Shown: positions 12,923-25,847, counted from the first letter of the stretch. The stretch: 64,000 bases of DNA from Breviolum minutum Mf 1.05b.01 (GCA_000507305.1 DF239899.1:62001-126000), one strand, 5' to 3'. Program-made: numbers and translations. Notes: generated by a model not told the origin, from the sequence alone.

Positions 12923-14971
12923 GTTCCTATAGAACCCAAAATGGGGCCCCTTGTTTTGATTGGAAATTTCGGCCTTGTTTTGGAGGGTTGACCTTCAAAT
13001 GTTTGGGGTCAGTTGGGTTCCAAGTTGTTGAATATTTATTATCCATGGTTTTGAAGCGAAAAGACGACGCTTGTTTTCTTGTAACCCTTTTTTTTATTCA
13101 GTTCATCCACTATTCAGGGGATTCTTCCTTTAGTGTAGCCAAGAAAAAGGCCCTCTTACTTTCCATTATACTGGTTGTTTAATAGGGATGCTTCTATAAA
13201 AGGGTTTCGTATAATGCCCTATAAAACTGGGTAGTAGAATCCGCCATATACCCTAAACAACCAGGTTTTTTGTTTTCACTCCTCAATGGTCATCTGCATC
13301 AGCCATTGGTTTCAATTACCGAACTGCAAAGCAAAATTCCAAAAGCCGGACCATCAGTCCATCAGGATGGCTTGGTACGTGAGATGCGAGTGTGAACCTG
13401 CTCAAAGGACAGTGGTCCAGTCATAGATGACATGACAGTGCAGTATAATCCCCACAGAACTGGGTAGTATAACCCCCCAAAAAACCCTAAACAACCTGGG
13501 CCTTTTGCATTGCTCAATAGGTTTTGTCCATCATTGCAAGCATGGATTCCCATGATTATCGTCTGATGTGATCCCGCTTGAGTGCTGGTATATGCTGGTA
13601 TGTTTTCCAGCATAATTTGGTGGGAAAACCCGGTTCATACCAGCATCTTCCGGTTGGGGTGCTGTGAAAAACTCCTAAGGGGATGGTGTTTTTTGACACC
13701 GCAAACATCATTTGTTCAGCACCTGTTGGAAAATTCGGAACCAGGATTTGCTAGGGTCTAGTCTAAACTCTTCATTAATGTCGGATAAATGGGGGGGTCC
13801 TTTGAATGGGCATATTAAAAACCCTTACTATTGGGTTCATGAGTTTACCCCTAGCACAGGATTGAACTTATGGAAGGTTAGATCACCATCACATAGAGGG
13901 TATATACATGTCTCTCCACTCATGACCTTCCTAATTACCCCCATCATCAAAACTACCCCCCGCCAGAGATCATGGGCTATTACAGGGTTATTAGCCACCA
14001 TTGTCCCTTAACAAGGACTCATTGAATCTGTGCGTTTCTGGGGGTGGGGTTCTGATTGGTGTAGTTAGGACTGCCACCATAAACCATCCCCAAATGTTGC
14101 AGGATTTTAACCATCAACAATACCTCGTGATCAATGCACTCCTCCTCCAGCAGCTGCACCCCTTTTTCTAAACCAATGGCCTCTCTCTAAGTCACTGTAT
14201 CTCCAACTTCTTGGAATTAAAAAAACGAAGAGGTTGATGTGACCCTGGTAGTTTTTTGAAAAATGTTGCAGTAGTATGGTTAAAACCTTTTCTTGCATAC
14301 ACATAAATGAGCATGATGCGATGTGGGCAAATGATATTCTATCAAAAATTAAATGGGACCTTACCAACGGACCCCTAAGTAAGTTACTAGAGCTACTAGA
14401 TACTCACGTTTCGGGCTCCGTTTAGTGGGTCCTGCTGGTGACTTCTTGGAAATATGACAGGAAAGATTCTTAGTCCTTTTCGACCAATATATGAGTTGTT
14501 TCCCCTGCAATACATTCAAGCTAGTTGATCCTACCCCTTCCCTCCTACGGTTCCGTGAGAAATGGCACTACATCCTTGTGGCGAGCTTACAGAAATGGTG
14601 TGAACTTGGATATGATATACTAGGCAAATCCGATGATTCATGATTCCCAGTGCTAGAAAAAAAACAAGAAAACATCACCAACAAAGAAAACAACTCCAAA
14701 AACATATCATGTACCTGGACCTTCCAAGGGGTGCCAAATGGTTCCTAAAGGGTGTCAATTAACCAGCCCTTAGGGTTTAATTGGCACCCCTTGAAGGGTG
14801 CTGGTACTTTAATCACTTATCTTTGTGCTTTGTAAAATGGAGTGGAAACAAAACAACTATCGGGCAAATCTCTTAGGTCCAAAAACTCGCTTTGAAAAAC
14901 TCAACTGAACGGAGCTCAACAAAAACCAGATATGCTTCAAACAGTGAAAACCCATATGGCACACCCAACTC

Positions 14972-15082
14972 TGGTTGGTGGTTGAACCACCCGTGAATAA
15001 AGCATATGCGCAAGTCAAATTGGATCATTTCTCCTCAAGGATCAGGTTGAACATGAAAAAACATGTTGAAACCACCACCCAA
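14972..15082. repeat. Family A element
   Basis: Full copy. Confidence 0.65.
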
Positions 15083-15503
15083 CTTAGTAATATTGGTCCA
15101 CCTTAGTCGTATTCGACCCTAGAATTATGTAAGGTAGGGGGCAAGATCAATAGATGTAAACCTACCGTACCCATGTCTCCGATTTGCTTGTTCCATGCTG
15201 GGAAAAAAGATCCAAAAATATTCTCCCAAATTGTGGTTGGACGGTAATTGACCACATGGTACAAAGTAAACAATCACCTCAAACACATCCAAAATGTTTG
15301 ATTCTCCATAGAAAATTATGGTGTGTCTTTGTCTTGGCCTGCACCAAAAACCTGCGTGTTTTGATATCCTGTTTTTTTGCCACCTTTTTTTGAAAGAAAA
15401 CATGAGTCAACATGGGACTCATCTTCTTCATCCAAATCTCAGGGTCAAAAAGAAACTTCAAGCTGAAACCATCTAAATCAAAATGAATCAGAATAATGTT
15501 GAC

Positions 15504-15599
15504 TAGTTGGTGGCTTCAACCCATTTGAAAAATATTAGTCAAATTGGATCATTTCCCCAAATAGGGATGAACATAAAAAATCATTGAAACCACCACCTA
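15504..15599. repeat. Family A element
   Basis: Full copy; the sequence AGAATAATGTTGA occurs on both sides (15490-15503 and 15601-15613) and may mark a duplicated target. Confidence 0.65.
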
Positions 15600-15646
15600 C
15601 AGAATAATGTTGAGTAGTTTTCTAAACAAATCAAATCTTAACTTAC

Positions 15647-15699
15647 CATGAATGGAATGACGACTACCAGTGCCATCACCAACCCGACAACGGCACGCG
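15647..15699 (-). CDS. Membrane-helix exon with GTAAGT donor
   Basis: The minus frame after an AACCAG acceptor reads RAVVGLVMALVVVIPFM and stops at a consensus GTAAGT donor. Confidence 0.45.
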
Positions 15700-15904
15700 C
15701 TGGTTAGTTCAATCAGCGATAGTGTTGCACAAAGGAGCCATCGTTGCCTCGGCTAACCACGAGTTCATGACATTCCATTATGACTATAACCCCGGTAAGT
15801 TGGTTGAAACAAGTCCCCTAAACAGGGTTATTAAAACCCAACTTCCAAACTAATTACTAAGTACCACGAGCAACCAAGTGAGTAGTGATCAACACCCTTC
15901 TAAC

Positions 15905-16120
15905 ATTACATTATACTGGTTGTTTAATAGGGATCCTCATATGGGGGTTTCCAAAAATAGTGGTACCCAACAACTATATGGGTTTTCCTACTAAAAATGA
16001 TCATCACTTGGGGTGTGAAATGGGGGTACCACCATTTAAGGAAACACCCATATTGGTTTATCAAAATCCCCATAGCGAAATTGGGCAATATAATCCCCTA
16101 TATACCCCAACCAACCAGGG
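15905..16120. repeat. Family K element with a nested family J element
   Basis: Family K ends (TATACTGGTTGTTTAATAGGG; CCCCAACCAACCAGGG) enclose a J copy (about 15946-16055). Other K copies: 13161-13268 and 35616-35704. Confidence 0.65.
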
Positions 16121-16140
16121 TCTCTTTTTCCTTTGCCCAG

Positions 16141-16218
16141 GCACCTTCAGGAGGAGAATTGGCATGTCAGAACGACATCAAAAAGGAAAAACTAAGAGTT
16201 GCAAGGCAAACCATTTAA
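16141..16218 (+). CDS. Plus-strand terminal exon candidate
   Basis: It follows TCTCTTTTTCCTTTGCCCAG, immediately after a family K element, and reads APSGGELACQNDIKKEKLRV, ARQTI before TAA. Confidence 0.35.
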   Translation, partial: APSGGELACQNDIKKEKLRVARQTI

Positions 16219-16308
16219 GATCATTTGTTCAAACTAGCTGTCATAAATTCTGCGTTTTTTGAGGTTTTTGGGGTTTTATCAAAGTTACATGACCATAAAC
16301 TATTGAAT

Positions 16309-16415
16309 GATACACCCTGGAAGATTGACATGGAACATACAAATCGCCCATTTTGAAAGGGACATGATCTTCCAAACCTCTATGATTATGTTCCATGTTA
16401 ATCTTCCAGGGTGTA
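16309..16415. repeat. Family N element
   Basis: Ends TACACCCTGGAAGATTGAC and inverse. Other copies: 23708-23814 and 2731-2848. Confidence 0.7.
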
Positions 16416-16570
16416 GGTCTTTTTCTCAATTAAATCCAGTACTGTTAGTAACACACCATTTAAAGCATTCCCCCTAAAGCTCGCTGGCAATCGTGGGATT
16501 CGATTGTCTCACTTGGGCGGGGAGATCCCTAACTTTCCCTATGAATTCCCAGTTACACCCCATCCCCGTA

Positions 16571-16772
16571 CTTAGAGCATCATCCCAGGACTTGTAAGCA
16601 GTTAGGATCACCCCCATGTATAAGCTATAAGCCATAAATTTCGGTAGTTAGTAATCCTCATTTATAAGCCATTTAGATCATTTAGGCCATTTGGAAGGGG
16701 GAACAATCCCAGTTTAAGGGACTTGCTAACCATGGTTCTCAACCACTTACAAGTCCAGGGATGATCCTCCAA
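16571..16772. repeat. Family C element, long form
   Basis: Copy with extra internal GCCATAAATTTCGG / GCCATTTGGAAGG blocks. Confidence 0.6.
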
Positions 16773-17374
16773 GCAAACACCCCGTATAAGACTTGGGTTG
16801 GAAGGAAGTTTTCCTTGGTGAGTCATACATAACCCAACTTTACTAAGGTGCCGCTGGTATCCATCAATCAGTTCCATCTGAACTAGTCTTTTCCACCCCG
16901 TCACAATGGGGCTATGTTAAACATCAGGGGTGTAAAATCCTAATATTACAGACCAAAGAAAACTACCAAAACAATCTGTTTTTTTAGGTGGTGGATGTTG
17001 TTTCAACCAATCTCAAAAAACAACCTCAAATAATTTGGATCACATGTCCAAAGTATAGAAACACTAACCTTAATCATGTTTGATTGAAATTCAGTGTTGT
17101 TTTGTCCGAATTTGGACCCAACTTTGACCCGAAAATCCTTCTAACTACCACCTCCCACCATTCTGTTTTCGTCCAGTGACCATTCCATTCCTCCATCACA
17201 CGTTGAAGTTCCAATACTTCGGCTGGCACTTTGGAATTGCTCGGCTCCTTTGAAGCTTCAGGTTTTCCGAATCAGCAACGGAAAGGTTGAACCCTGACAT
17301 GACATGCCATGAAATACTGGTTGGTTAATAATAGGGATACAGTTACTTGTTTCATGCCTTATGAAATAATATAT

Positions 17375-17499
17375 ACCCTGGGATTCCAACCACCATTAAA
17401 CCAATGGGTGTTAATATAACCACCATTGCTTACCTAAGGGTTTTAATCATCGAAATTGGGTCAACCATTATTTTAACGGTGGTGGAAACCCAGGGTATA
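17375..17499. repeat. CCCTGGGATTCCAACCACC element
   Basis: Inverted ends CCCTGGGATTCCAACCACC and GGTGGTGGAAACCCAGGG. This is the intact relative of the collapsed copy at 45611-45650. Confidence 0.6.
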
Positions 17500-17680
17500 C
17501 TTTTGTAATTTTGCAGAAACCCCTGTGTCCAACAAACAGTGGTTTCGATCACTGCTCAAATGGCTGTAGTTGGTTCAACCCACCGAAGAATCTAAGCCGG
17601 CCTTATGATCAGGGTTTCTGAACCTTGGGTTGGGTTTCTTTTGAATAAGGCCGGCTATTCGATGGCCATTAAAACCCTGA

Positions 17681-17778
17681 CTAGTTGGTGGTTTCAACCC
17701 ACTTGAAAAATATTAGTCAAATCGGGTCATCTCCCCAGGTAAGGGTGAGAATTAAAAAAACATGAAACCACCACCTAG
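17681..17778. repeat. Family A element
   Basis: Full copy with CTAG at both ends. Confidence 0.7.
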
Positions 17779-18272
17779 CTGATTTAGTCTTCCAAAAAAC
17801 TTGTGCGTAGACGTTTGAACCCAAAAATACCTACTGATTCTAAACCTTTTTTTGGGGGGTCCTTGGACACCGATCCTCACAAGGTATGACAGGGAGGAAT
17901 TCTGGAAGACTACAATGTGAGCCCCTAATTACTAATTATAGGCTATAGGTAGAAATGGAGTTATAACCCCTATAAATGGCCTTACAAATAGGTGACTGGG
18001 GCTATAAACCCCTATGTGTGGAGTTATGGGCCCCTACTTGCAACTGGTGACAGGGCCCGCCCTTGAGGGTTCTGTCACGTTTTGGCCCGGTGCAAAGGTG
18101 GCATATGCCATGAAGGGAGGGAGGAAAAGTTCACACAACAAAATGTCGATGTAAGAAAAGTTTTTCACCAAACAGGTTGGCCTTTGTGGGATTTTGTGGG
18201 TTGATGGGTGGGTTTTGGGGCATGTCCAGGACAGCCCATATCACAAACAGCTGTCCCGAAGAAGTCCCGTGG

Positions 18273-18312
18273 CGAATAGGGAAATCCAGTGGCGAATAGG
18301 GAAATCCAGTGG
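18273..18312. repeat. Short tandem duplication
   Basis: The unit AGTGGCGAATAGGGAAATCC (20 bp), or a near variant, occurs twice in a row here. Confidence 0.6.
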
Positions 18313-18436
18313 CACCTCCAAGCTCGGCAAGCCAATGAGGTTGTCACTGCCTCGAAAGAAATGCCAAGAAATTTCAAATTTTTGAAAGATTTGGTGCCAA
18401 ATCTTGGGCCATTGGGCCAAAATGGCTTGAGCTACC

Positions 18437-18655
18437 AAGTTTTTTCAACTTGATGGGCAGGTTGAATATTGAAGGCGACTCCATCATAGTGACGCTGCGT
18501 CACCACAAAAATGCTGTCACCTGACTCCGTGACCCATGGCGATATGCTGCCGGGGTGGAGCCTCGAAGCCACGCTTCAAAGTATCCGGTCAGCCCGCCTC
18601 GGCCGGGAGCCCTTCAGTCTTAGCAGACCGGCATTGCCGGCTCCGTTCACTAAAT
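18437..18655 (-). pseudogene. GC-rich coding remnant with in-frame TGA
   Basis: The minus frame reads VNGAGNAGLLRLKGSRPRRA, DRIL, then TGA (18576-18578), then SVASRLHPGSISPWVTESGD, SIFVVTQRHYDGVAF and on to a TAG. GC content stands out from the AT-richer repeats around it. Confidence 0.4.
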
Positions 18656-18675
18656 TGTTGTGTGCTTATTAAACC

Positions 18676-18798
18676 CTGATCCCTAGGGATCCTGGCTCAC
18701 CTTCTGAGAATGGTTTCATGGAACCTAAATACCTTGCGTTTCGGAGGTGATTATACACCCCAATCATCATCTGACAAGGTGATTGGATCCCTAGGGGA
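18676..18798. repeat. Family L element
   Basis: Ends CCCTAGGGATCC and GGATCCCTAGGGG, with CACCTTCTGAGAATGG.TTCATGGAACCTAAATACC. Other copies: 7413-7516, 57195-57347; partial at 1735-1803 and 23236-23322. Confidence 0.65.
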
Positions 18799-20025
18799 TT
18801 TAGTCTTCCAAATCTTACAAATAGCTTGTGCATAGATGTTTGAACCCCGAAATACCTGTTTGACACATACTCACAAGGTTAGGCCGGGGGGATTTTGGAA
18901 GACAAACTTTGCAGGGAGAAGGTAAGGCAGCGTGTGATTTTTTGCACTCAGAAATGACAGAAAATGTGATGAGACCTATAAGTCAGGGCTACGGAGGTTC
19001 ATGTCATTCTTTTTCGGGGGAGGTGAGGGGGTGCACATCACCGACATGATCGGCTTAAAATGATGGGTTAAACAATTAAACCTCCATTTGTTTCTGTGAT
19101 GTTGATACGGAGGACATGACAACATCGCAAACACTGTAACTAGACAAAGTTGCGAACAACAAACATCACAACTAATTGTGGTGTTTTCAACTCGCATCTG
19201 AAGAACGGTATCATGAGGATGTGTTCATTATTGTTGTTGAGGTGAACCATTTTCCAAACCATTTTTCAATCCCACGAACCTTACTACTTAAAAACAACAC
19301 ATGTTCATACCACATCACTGCACTTACTATTCTAAAACACCTAAGTTTTTCAAACTACACAGTCGGTATTCTGCAGCAATGTGGTATAACGTATGAAAAA
19401 AAACTAGAAAAACCCTCAAAAAATCATCATCCGCGCCATCACCCACCAACGACTCATGTCGGGATCACTCCTTGGATGATTCCTTGTCCAACAAACAGCA
19501 ATGCAAAATGCTGGTGGTGGCAACGCCTTGGGACAATGAAATTAGGATGTGTTAATGGGGATTTCCGGGGATTTCCACTGGATCTCAAATCGGCTCTAAA
19601 AAACCGTGGGGAAGAAAATGTGGAAAAACCAACTGGGCTACACAAGAGTATACTCGAAACTGGTAGCAAGTGGCCAACTCATATATCCCTAAAAGCCTTC
19701 TCAGAAGATGTTTGGGGGAACAAGCACCGATCCTCAGCAGGTGGGAATGTGGATGTCTAGGGTATAAGCATTCAATTGGCACATGGATTTGATAAGGGGG
19801 TGTTCTAAGCTTCACTACCTTCACTTGCGGATGAAGGAACATTGGAAAGCAGCCATTGATAGTAGGGTCTGGGGCTAGAAGCTTCAATGTGAATAATTAC
19901 GAGGGTCGTTTGCTGAACGACTCTGGACAAGTAGGTCCAGTCTCAAGAAAATACACTTACGAAAAAACTATAATAATAGCGCCTCTGGGGCCTCTAGGCT
20001 CAGTTAAACAATCTGGGTAAACCAT

Positions 20026-20136
20026 ACACTCCCGAAAACTACTGCTGGAACTCAAGAATGAAGGTGGATGGAAGATGATTTTCCTGTTTCAAGAACTGAC
20101 TTTTCAGGTTCCAGCCGTTGGTTTTCGGGGGAGTAT
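20026..20136. repeat. Family D element
   Basis: Copy with CCCGAAAACTACTGC end variant. Confidence 0.55.
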
Positions 20137-20726
20137 TTTTCATAGTTCACCAACGCAAGTGTTCAGTCGCCAAATTGTTATGGAATTGCTTTCCCATTAC
20201 AAAACCACTGACATTTCTGAGATTTGCTTCGTTGGGTCGTTGGAGAAAAAAATTGGTCCTCCCAAAGGCTGGGTTTTTCACGGTGATTTACTATGGTAGA
20301 AAGTAAAAATCCTGTGGATGAAAGAAATCCTGCACCAACTGGGATGTAAAAAAACCCTGCGCATAATTGTGGGACATTTACCATATCAACTGGTGCAGGA
20401 TTCCTTCCATGAACAGTATCACTTCGGTCTACCCACCACCCAGTAAGAGTCAGAAATGAAAGTTGATAGGGATCCCCTACTAAACATGGAATAATCCCCG
20501 TGGTGGCAGTTTCTGGGTGGGGGGTTTAACCATCTTTTTTTTGGCCCCAACAAAAAACATCTATAAGGCCTTACTTCCTGGAGGGATGGCCAATGAACAA
20601 CTTTCAGGGGAAATCCCTCAAAATTACCATAAATTTGCATCAGGTTTCATCCCCACCAAATGCGTTCCATTTAATGACCCCTGACCAAACAGTTTATAGC
20701 TTGAACACCAAACAAATCCGCAGAAA

Positions 20727-20809
20727 CTAGTGCAGAACCGCCCAGTTGCTGTAGGGATGTAATAAGGACTCTGCTGCCAGCCATGCAATCACTGCCACAG
20801 GGCCCAAAC
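20727..20809 (-). CDS. Membrane-protein terminal exon
   Basis: It follows a GTTGTT repeat and GCTGCAG and reads LGPVAVIAWLAAESLLHPYS, NWAVLH then TAG. It is an Ala-rich hydrophobic helix. Confidence 0.45.
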
Positions 20810-21114
20810 CTGCAGCAACAACAACAACAACATCACTGGTATGAACCCAACCCAAACAATGCATATATGCATGATTTTACTGAACACATAACTAAAACAA
20901 AATCATTCCCACACATTTGCATGTTTTGATTTTCCCCCATATCAGTAATTGTTTGAATGATCCTGGAAATACAATATTTCAAGATCGGAGATCAAGACAT
21001 TCATATTGGATCTTTTTTAAATGACCCCTGACAGGGCTGAATAATATGTATAAACTCATTTTTTACTAACTATTAGCTCCTCACTCCCATTTTCCTCACC
21101 AAAGTAGGGTCATG

Positions 21115-21300
21115 TCACACTGCTGGATTTTCCTTAGCAATTTGCCTATCCTTCCACCACACGACGTCCCCGTTGATCCCTGATCCCTTGGCACCTTTAA
21201 AACCTTCCAATCCACAAGTACTCGCCACTAAGATGGCCACGCAAATCAATAGGAATTCACAAGCACCTTCAGGGAACGGGTCGAAAGGCTGAGTCGTTGG
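21115..21300 (-). CDS. Membrane-protein exon
   Basis: The minus frame reads QPFDPFPEGACEFLLICVAI, LVASTCGLEGFKGAKGSGIN, GDVVWWKDRQIAKENPAV before a stop. One helix (LLICVAILVAS) is clear. A family F element lies just upstream. It is probably the same gene as 20727-20809. Confidence 0.5.
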   Translation of the reverse strand, partial: PTTQPFDPFPEGACEFLLICVAILVASTCGLEGFKGAKGSGINGDVVWWKDRQIAKENPAV

Positions 21301-22205
21301 TTTGTTTTTCAAGCCTAAGAATCATTGGACCCTCCAAAAAAGAGGGGTTTGAATCTGTTTTTGCAGGGTTCTTTTCGATCTACAAAGCACCAGATTTGAG
21401 ATCCTATGATTCTTAGGGATGCATGTTTGTTTTTGGAAAAAATATCCAAGCAACAAACAACATGATTGGTTTGGCGGTTTTTTGTTCCAAGAAATGATGT
21501 GCTTTTTGTGGGAGAGGGAACAGTTTAGAACCCTGTGCCATCGAAAAAAATGAAGCATTGCTACTCTAGTCTTCCAAATGCATCCTAGGATTTGGTGTTT
21601 TCCAATGGGTGCATAGTGCATAGAGTAAACCAGTGACTAACCCTATCAACGGGAGGATTGAAGTGCTATCATACTTATTTGTAGATGTTTTGAAGGAGCC
21701 ATCCCATAAAACATGAAAAACCATGAGGTTCAGCCATGTGTCTGTCCTTGAAATTGGACAACAACCAAAAATCGCGGTAGGTGGTGCTTTCAACCCACTC
21801 TCAAAAATATAAAATATTCAGCAATAGTGAATTCTTTCCCAACAATCTGGCTAAATTACATGAAATGATACTATAATTCAATTGTAATTCCTATTTCTGA
21901 ATTAAGGGAGATTTTCCTTTATTCCCATTTGGGGTGGCCGACCGGCGGTTTGATCACTAGAATTTACCCAGAAAATAAAGGCAAACATAAAACATATTTG
22001 AAACCACCAACTATCTGGGATTTGTATGGCCACCCTAGACACTCTAGTCAAACATGTTCCGGTGGTACAGAGCTGAAAAGAGTAAGAAACATCAAACAAA
22101 CACAAGACGTCGATGCTTGGATCTACGCCCCCACCGTGTAAGGATCAATATGCTATACCCCATTCTAGGAAGGTTCCCACTGAAAATTCTCTCTCCAACT
22201 ATCCC

Positions 22206-22315
22206 AATTGCATCCATTGGGACTGGTATATCTAGATACCTAGATGTACCATCAAAAATCAGTTATATATATTCATTTGTAGTAGGTAAATACACCAGTC
22301 CCATGGATGGTATAC
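22206..22315. repeat. Family B element
   Basis: Full copy. Confidence 0.6.
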
Positions 22316-22442
22316 TCACTTAGCCAATGGACCTTGAAATAAAAGTTTGAACTTTATTTTCCCTTTTGAAGATGTAATCCCAAAAAGTTTAAAGTTTTAC
22401 CATTGGCCAAGTAAGTATAGGTATGGACATGTTGTTCAAAAC

Positions 22443-22531
22443 CAACGAAATTTTCGGGCTGCATTTTCGGTTGCCGCCGAGTTGCGCTGAAAGATCATCG
22501 ATAACGATTCCACCATGACAAAGCCTGACAG
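22443..22531 (-). CDS. Exon candidate
   Basis: After GTTTCAG the minus frame reads LSGFVMVESLSMIFQRNSAA, TENAARKFRWF before a stop. It lies upstream of the 21.1 kb exon on the same strand. Confidence 0.4.
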
Positions 22532-22828
22532 CTGAAACTTGGCGCCGTGGAGCTCAAACAAACAAATGTGGGTTGCAACGGAGGTGGTAAATCTGGGCAA
22601 ATTACTATATAATTCCTAATCCTGGAGTTTTTCCGAGGAATTTGGAGGGATGATTCCCTTACTATCCTGAACGAAACACACTGGTTCTCAAACACCTTTT
22701 AGGGCTTCCAAACTCATTCGAAAAACCTCACCATGCAGGTATGACTGGAGGATGGCGACTGGATGGATGTCTAGGGTATATCATAGCTAAAACATGCTAA
22801 AACCTGAAGTTTCAGAGGATTTTTACAC

Positions 22829-22931
22829 CCCCGAAAACTAACATGGAACCTGAAAGGGATGGTTTCCAAAAGGAATTTCCTTTTCCAGGGGTCCATGTTC
22901 AGGTTCCATGTTAGTTTTCGGGGGAGTAAGG
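22829..22931. repeat. Family D element, CCCCCGAAAACTAACATGG type
   Basis: Almost perfect inverted repeat (AACATGGAACCTGAA / TTCAGGTTCCATGTT). Confidence 0.75.
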
Positions 22932-24013
22932 GGGGTGAATTTTCTTACTAAACACTGGGTAAGAACTTTGAACATCGGGCTTCTATATGACTCATACAAG
23001 CTATCATACATATGCAACAGTGTCGGTTTTACATTTGATCTGATTTGCTTAGGCTTAGATTTTTGCTCTAAAAATGGAACAAAAAAACAACAACATGTCC
23101 CAAATGGTCATGTACTGGCGATTTCCCAACATGTTACAAATCATTTTATCCATAAGGCGTGGTTATCAGTTTTAACCATGTTATAACCCATTAACTCACG
23201 CTAGTGAGAAGTGGTTATTATAAGATGTATAAGTCCCTAGGGATCCTGGCTCACCGAAACTGAGAATGGTTTCATGGAACCTAAATACCTTGCGAAATGG
23301 TCATCCTCTTCCCCAAGGTGATGGGATTTTAAGGGGTTATTTCAGAACTTACCCTCCCTGAAACTAACAGCACTTAGCACCCAAAAAATACTCAAAGGAA
23401 ACTGTCCGTATTCCAACGATATCCATTTTTAAGAGGTGCGAACATGTGAGTTTTTGGGGACTGTATCACCAAGGAATGTTGGAGTTCTTCAAGCCTCAAA
23501 AAATCACCATTTCCAAAAGGAACTTCAACCCATCCAACTTCATCATTTCCGATGCGCATGGAACAACAATAACCACAAAACAATAGTCTCTCAGATGGTG
23601 GTGAAACATGGTGATATTTTACGGAAAAAAATCCGCCATAAAAAAACCAACGAAAAAACAAATCCAAGTAACTAGGTTGCAAAAATTGGTGATCCTAAAC
23701 TAACTAGTTACACCCTGGAAGATTAACATGGAACCTACAAGGCACCCATTTAGAAAGGAACATCATCTTACAAGCCTCCGTGATTATGTTCCATGTTAAT
23801 CTTCCAGGGTGTATGAGTTTGGGTTTGTAACTATAATTAACCCCTAATAAAGGTAACAACCCGTCACCTTTCTTCAAATCCAACCCTAGGTATCCTTGAA
23901 CCCACCTCCTGAGGTTCGGTACAAGGCCTCAGGAGGTATTTGGACGATGTCTAGGGCATGCCAAGTTGATCTGGAGTTCCTTAAAAAAAAGGTTTTATGA
24001 AATACTCCCTATA

Positions 24014-24120
24014 TACCCTCTGGTAAACTAACATAGCAATGGAAAACCACCATTTTTAATAGGAGATACATCTTCAAATGGTGGATTTCCCATTGCTATG
24101 TTAGATTACCTTAGTGTAAC
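24014..24120. repeat. Family G element
   Basis: Ends ACCCTCTGGTAAACTAACAT and inverse. Other copies at 7137-7243, 36556-36653, 53034-53143 and 63387-63503. Confidence 0.7.
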
Positions 24121-24289
24121 TGGGTAATTTATCATCCCGTATATACCTTGGGTATGGTTCCTTCCCAGTAACAGTGACCACCAGGATTATTACATTTTTA
24201 GTAGGGAATCCCTATAAACCTTTATTTGCCACTGTTACTGGGAAGGGGCCACACCCAATATATACCACAACAACCAGGGTAGCCGCTAA

Positions 24290-24460
24290 CTTTTCATTGC
24301 TCACCGAAATCATCCCCCCAAAAAAAATCCAAAATTCCTCGGCCTGCCGGTGCCCTGGTTGCCAACTGTCCCGCACGCATGGCAGCTGTAGCGAAGGGAC
24401 ATCCACCTTTTTCGTTGGTCACAACCCTTGGCCCACGGCCCAGGAGGTATTGCAGCATAC
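24290..24460 (-). CDS. Weak exon candidate
   Basis: This is a GC-rich island between repeats. The minus strand is open in more than one frame (SCHACGTVGNQGTGRPRNFG or FATAAMRAGQLATRAPAGRG). No border or frame can be chosen. Confidence 0.25.
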
Positions 24461-24830
24461 CATGGGAACCCACGTTTCCTTCATTTTTAGGGCTTTTTAA
24501 CTCCTATATCGGTGGTGTAAAACCTTCATTTTTCCATGGGTTGTTGGGGTCTAAGGGTACCACTTATCCGTAATACAAGATGGGCGTTGCGAGGCTAGTT
24601 TAAAAAATGAGTTATAACTTATAACTAAGTGATACATGTCCGAAAATAAATGGGTACCTGGGGTTATGACCTGACTTGGTTCTATATAAGGGTTATACCT
24701 CCGCTTCTAACTAGCCGGGGCCCACCTTGTAGTTATTAATTGATTCAACCTGGCTGAAAAATGTTCGTCAAATGGAAAATCGAAGAAACAAAAGATGCGT
24801 TTTTTCGCAGACCCCATGCATTACCATACC

Positions 24831-24958
24831 CTAGACATCCAAACACCTGCTGAGGATCGGCGCTTGAACCCCCAAACGAATCTTCTGTTTGAATTCTTTT
24901 AGGGGTTCCTTTCACACCTCCTCCCAGGTATTTGGAAGATTTTGCATGTCTAGGGATA
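24831..24958. repeat. Family M element
   Basis: Ends CCCTAGACATCCAAACACC and GGTATTTGG...TGTCTAGGG, with CTGAGGATCGG near one end. Other copies near 37625-37757 and 23893-23955; half-copies flank the membrane exon at 59.3-59.56 kb. Confidence 0.6.
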
Positions 24959-25447
24959 CATCTAAAGAGTCTTTCCAGCAGAGCTTTGTTGCACTTTCAT
25001 TGAAACTAACAGTTTTTCACCTGAACATGGATGGTTGGAAACCATTTTCCTTTTGCGAAGGCTTCCCGGCAGGTGCCATGTTATTTCAAAAAATGTAGAT
25101 CTCTAATTTTCCGAAACATGTTTTTTTGTTGACATGGCTTTGTTGTGACTATATCTGCTATCATTGGCCCTCCTACTATTTTCAGAATCTATGTGAGTTT
25201 TAGGGAGGGTAGTTATAATTATAACCAACCTCGTGACAAAACTGAATATTTCCTGCATAATCACCTTGTGTGGGTGTTGGAAAATTCTTGCAAGGGTACT
25301 GAAACAGTACCCTGACAAAATATACCAACATGTATCTTCTATATGTGGAAATTTTCCAGGGCCAAGATCGATTTCCTGAAGAACTAGCTGGAAACCTTTC
25401 CTTTTGGGAAGGCCCATTCTCAGAGACTATATTAGTTTTAGGGAGGG

Positions 25448-25601
25448 TACTTGGAGGATCACCCCTCTTAGTAAGTGGTTGGCTAAAGGGGTTACTTCCT
25501 TCAGTTCTAACTAGATCAACCCTACTTTGGGGACAACAACTAAACCAGGGTTATTAATCACTTATAATAACCACTCACTAACTGGTATGATCCTCCAAGT
25601 A
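25448..25601. repeat. Family C element
   Basis: Full copy. Confidence 0.65.
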
Positions 25602-25729
25602 CCTAGGTAGTTCATGGACTATAATCCCTGTAAGTAGGTTGATTTTGTCCCATAGATAGTTTATAAACCAACCTATATTAACTATAGTTATCTACAGTAA
25701 GTTCCAGCCGGACACCTTTGATAGATATC

Positions 25730-25847
25730 CCTCCCTGAAACTAACAGTTCGCACCTGAAAATGGGGGCCCCCCCGGAAGTTTGGAGATTCCGAACTTGGA
25801 AACCATCATTTTTAGGGGCGAAAATGTTAGTTTCAGGGAGGGGATCC
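25730..25847. repeat. Family D element
   Basis: Family D has CCCTCCCTGAAACTAACAG and inverse ends, with ACCTGAAAATG near each end. This is a full copy. Confidence 0.75.

Noticed and set aside
12763..13182. 139-codon plus-strand open frame
   Set aside because: The first part is Pro/Arg-rich by base composition and the rest reads through AT-rich sequence. The minus frame over 12734-12922 looks more like protein.
18500..18660. Structured non-coding RNA (SRP-like) in a GC-rich stretch
   Set aside because: Hairpins such as GCCGGCATTGCCGGC are present, but the conserved SRP or snRNA motifs are not, and the minus strand translates well.
19176..19760. 194-codon plus-strand open frame
   Set aside because: It is the longest plus-strand frame apart from the LTR-element ORF, but the composition is poor (many His, Trp, Asn runs), it reads into a family M end, and no splice borders frame it.
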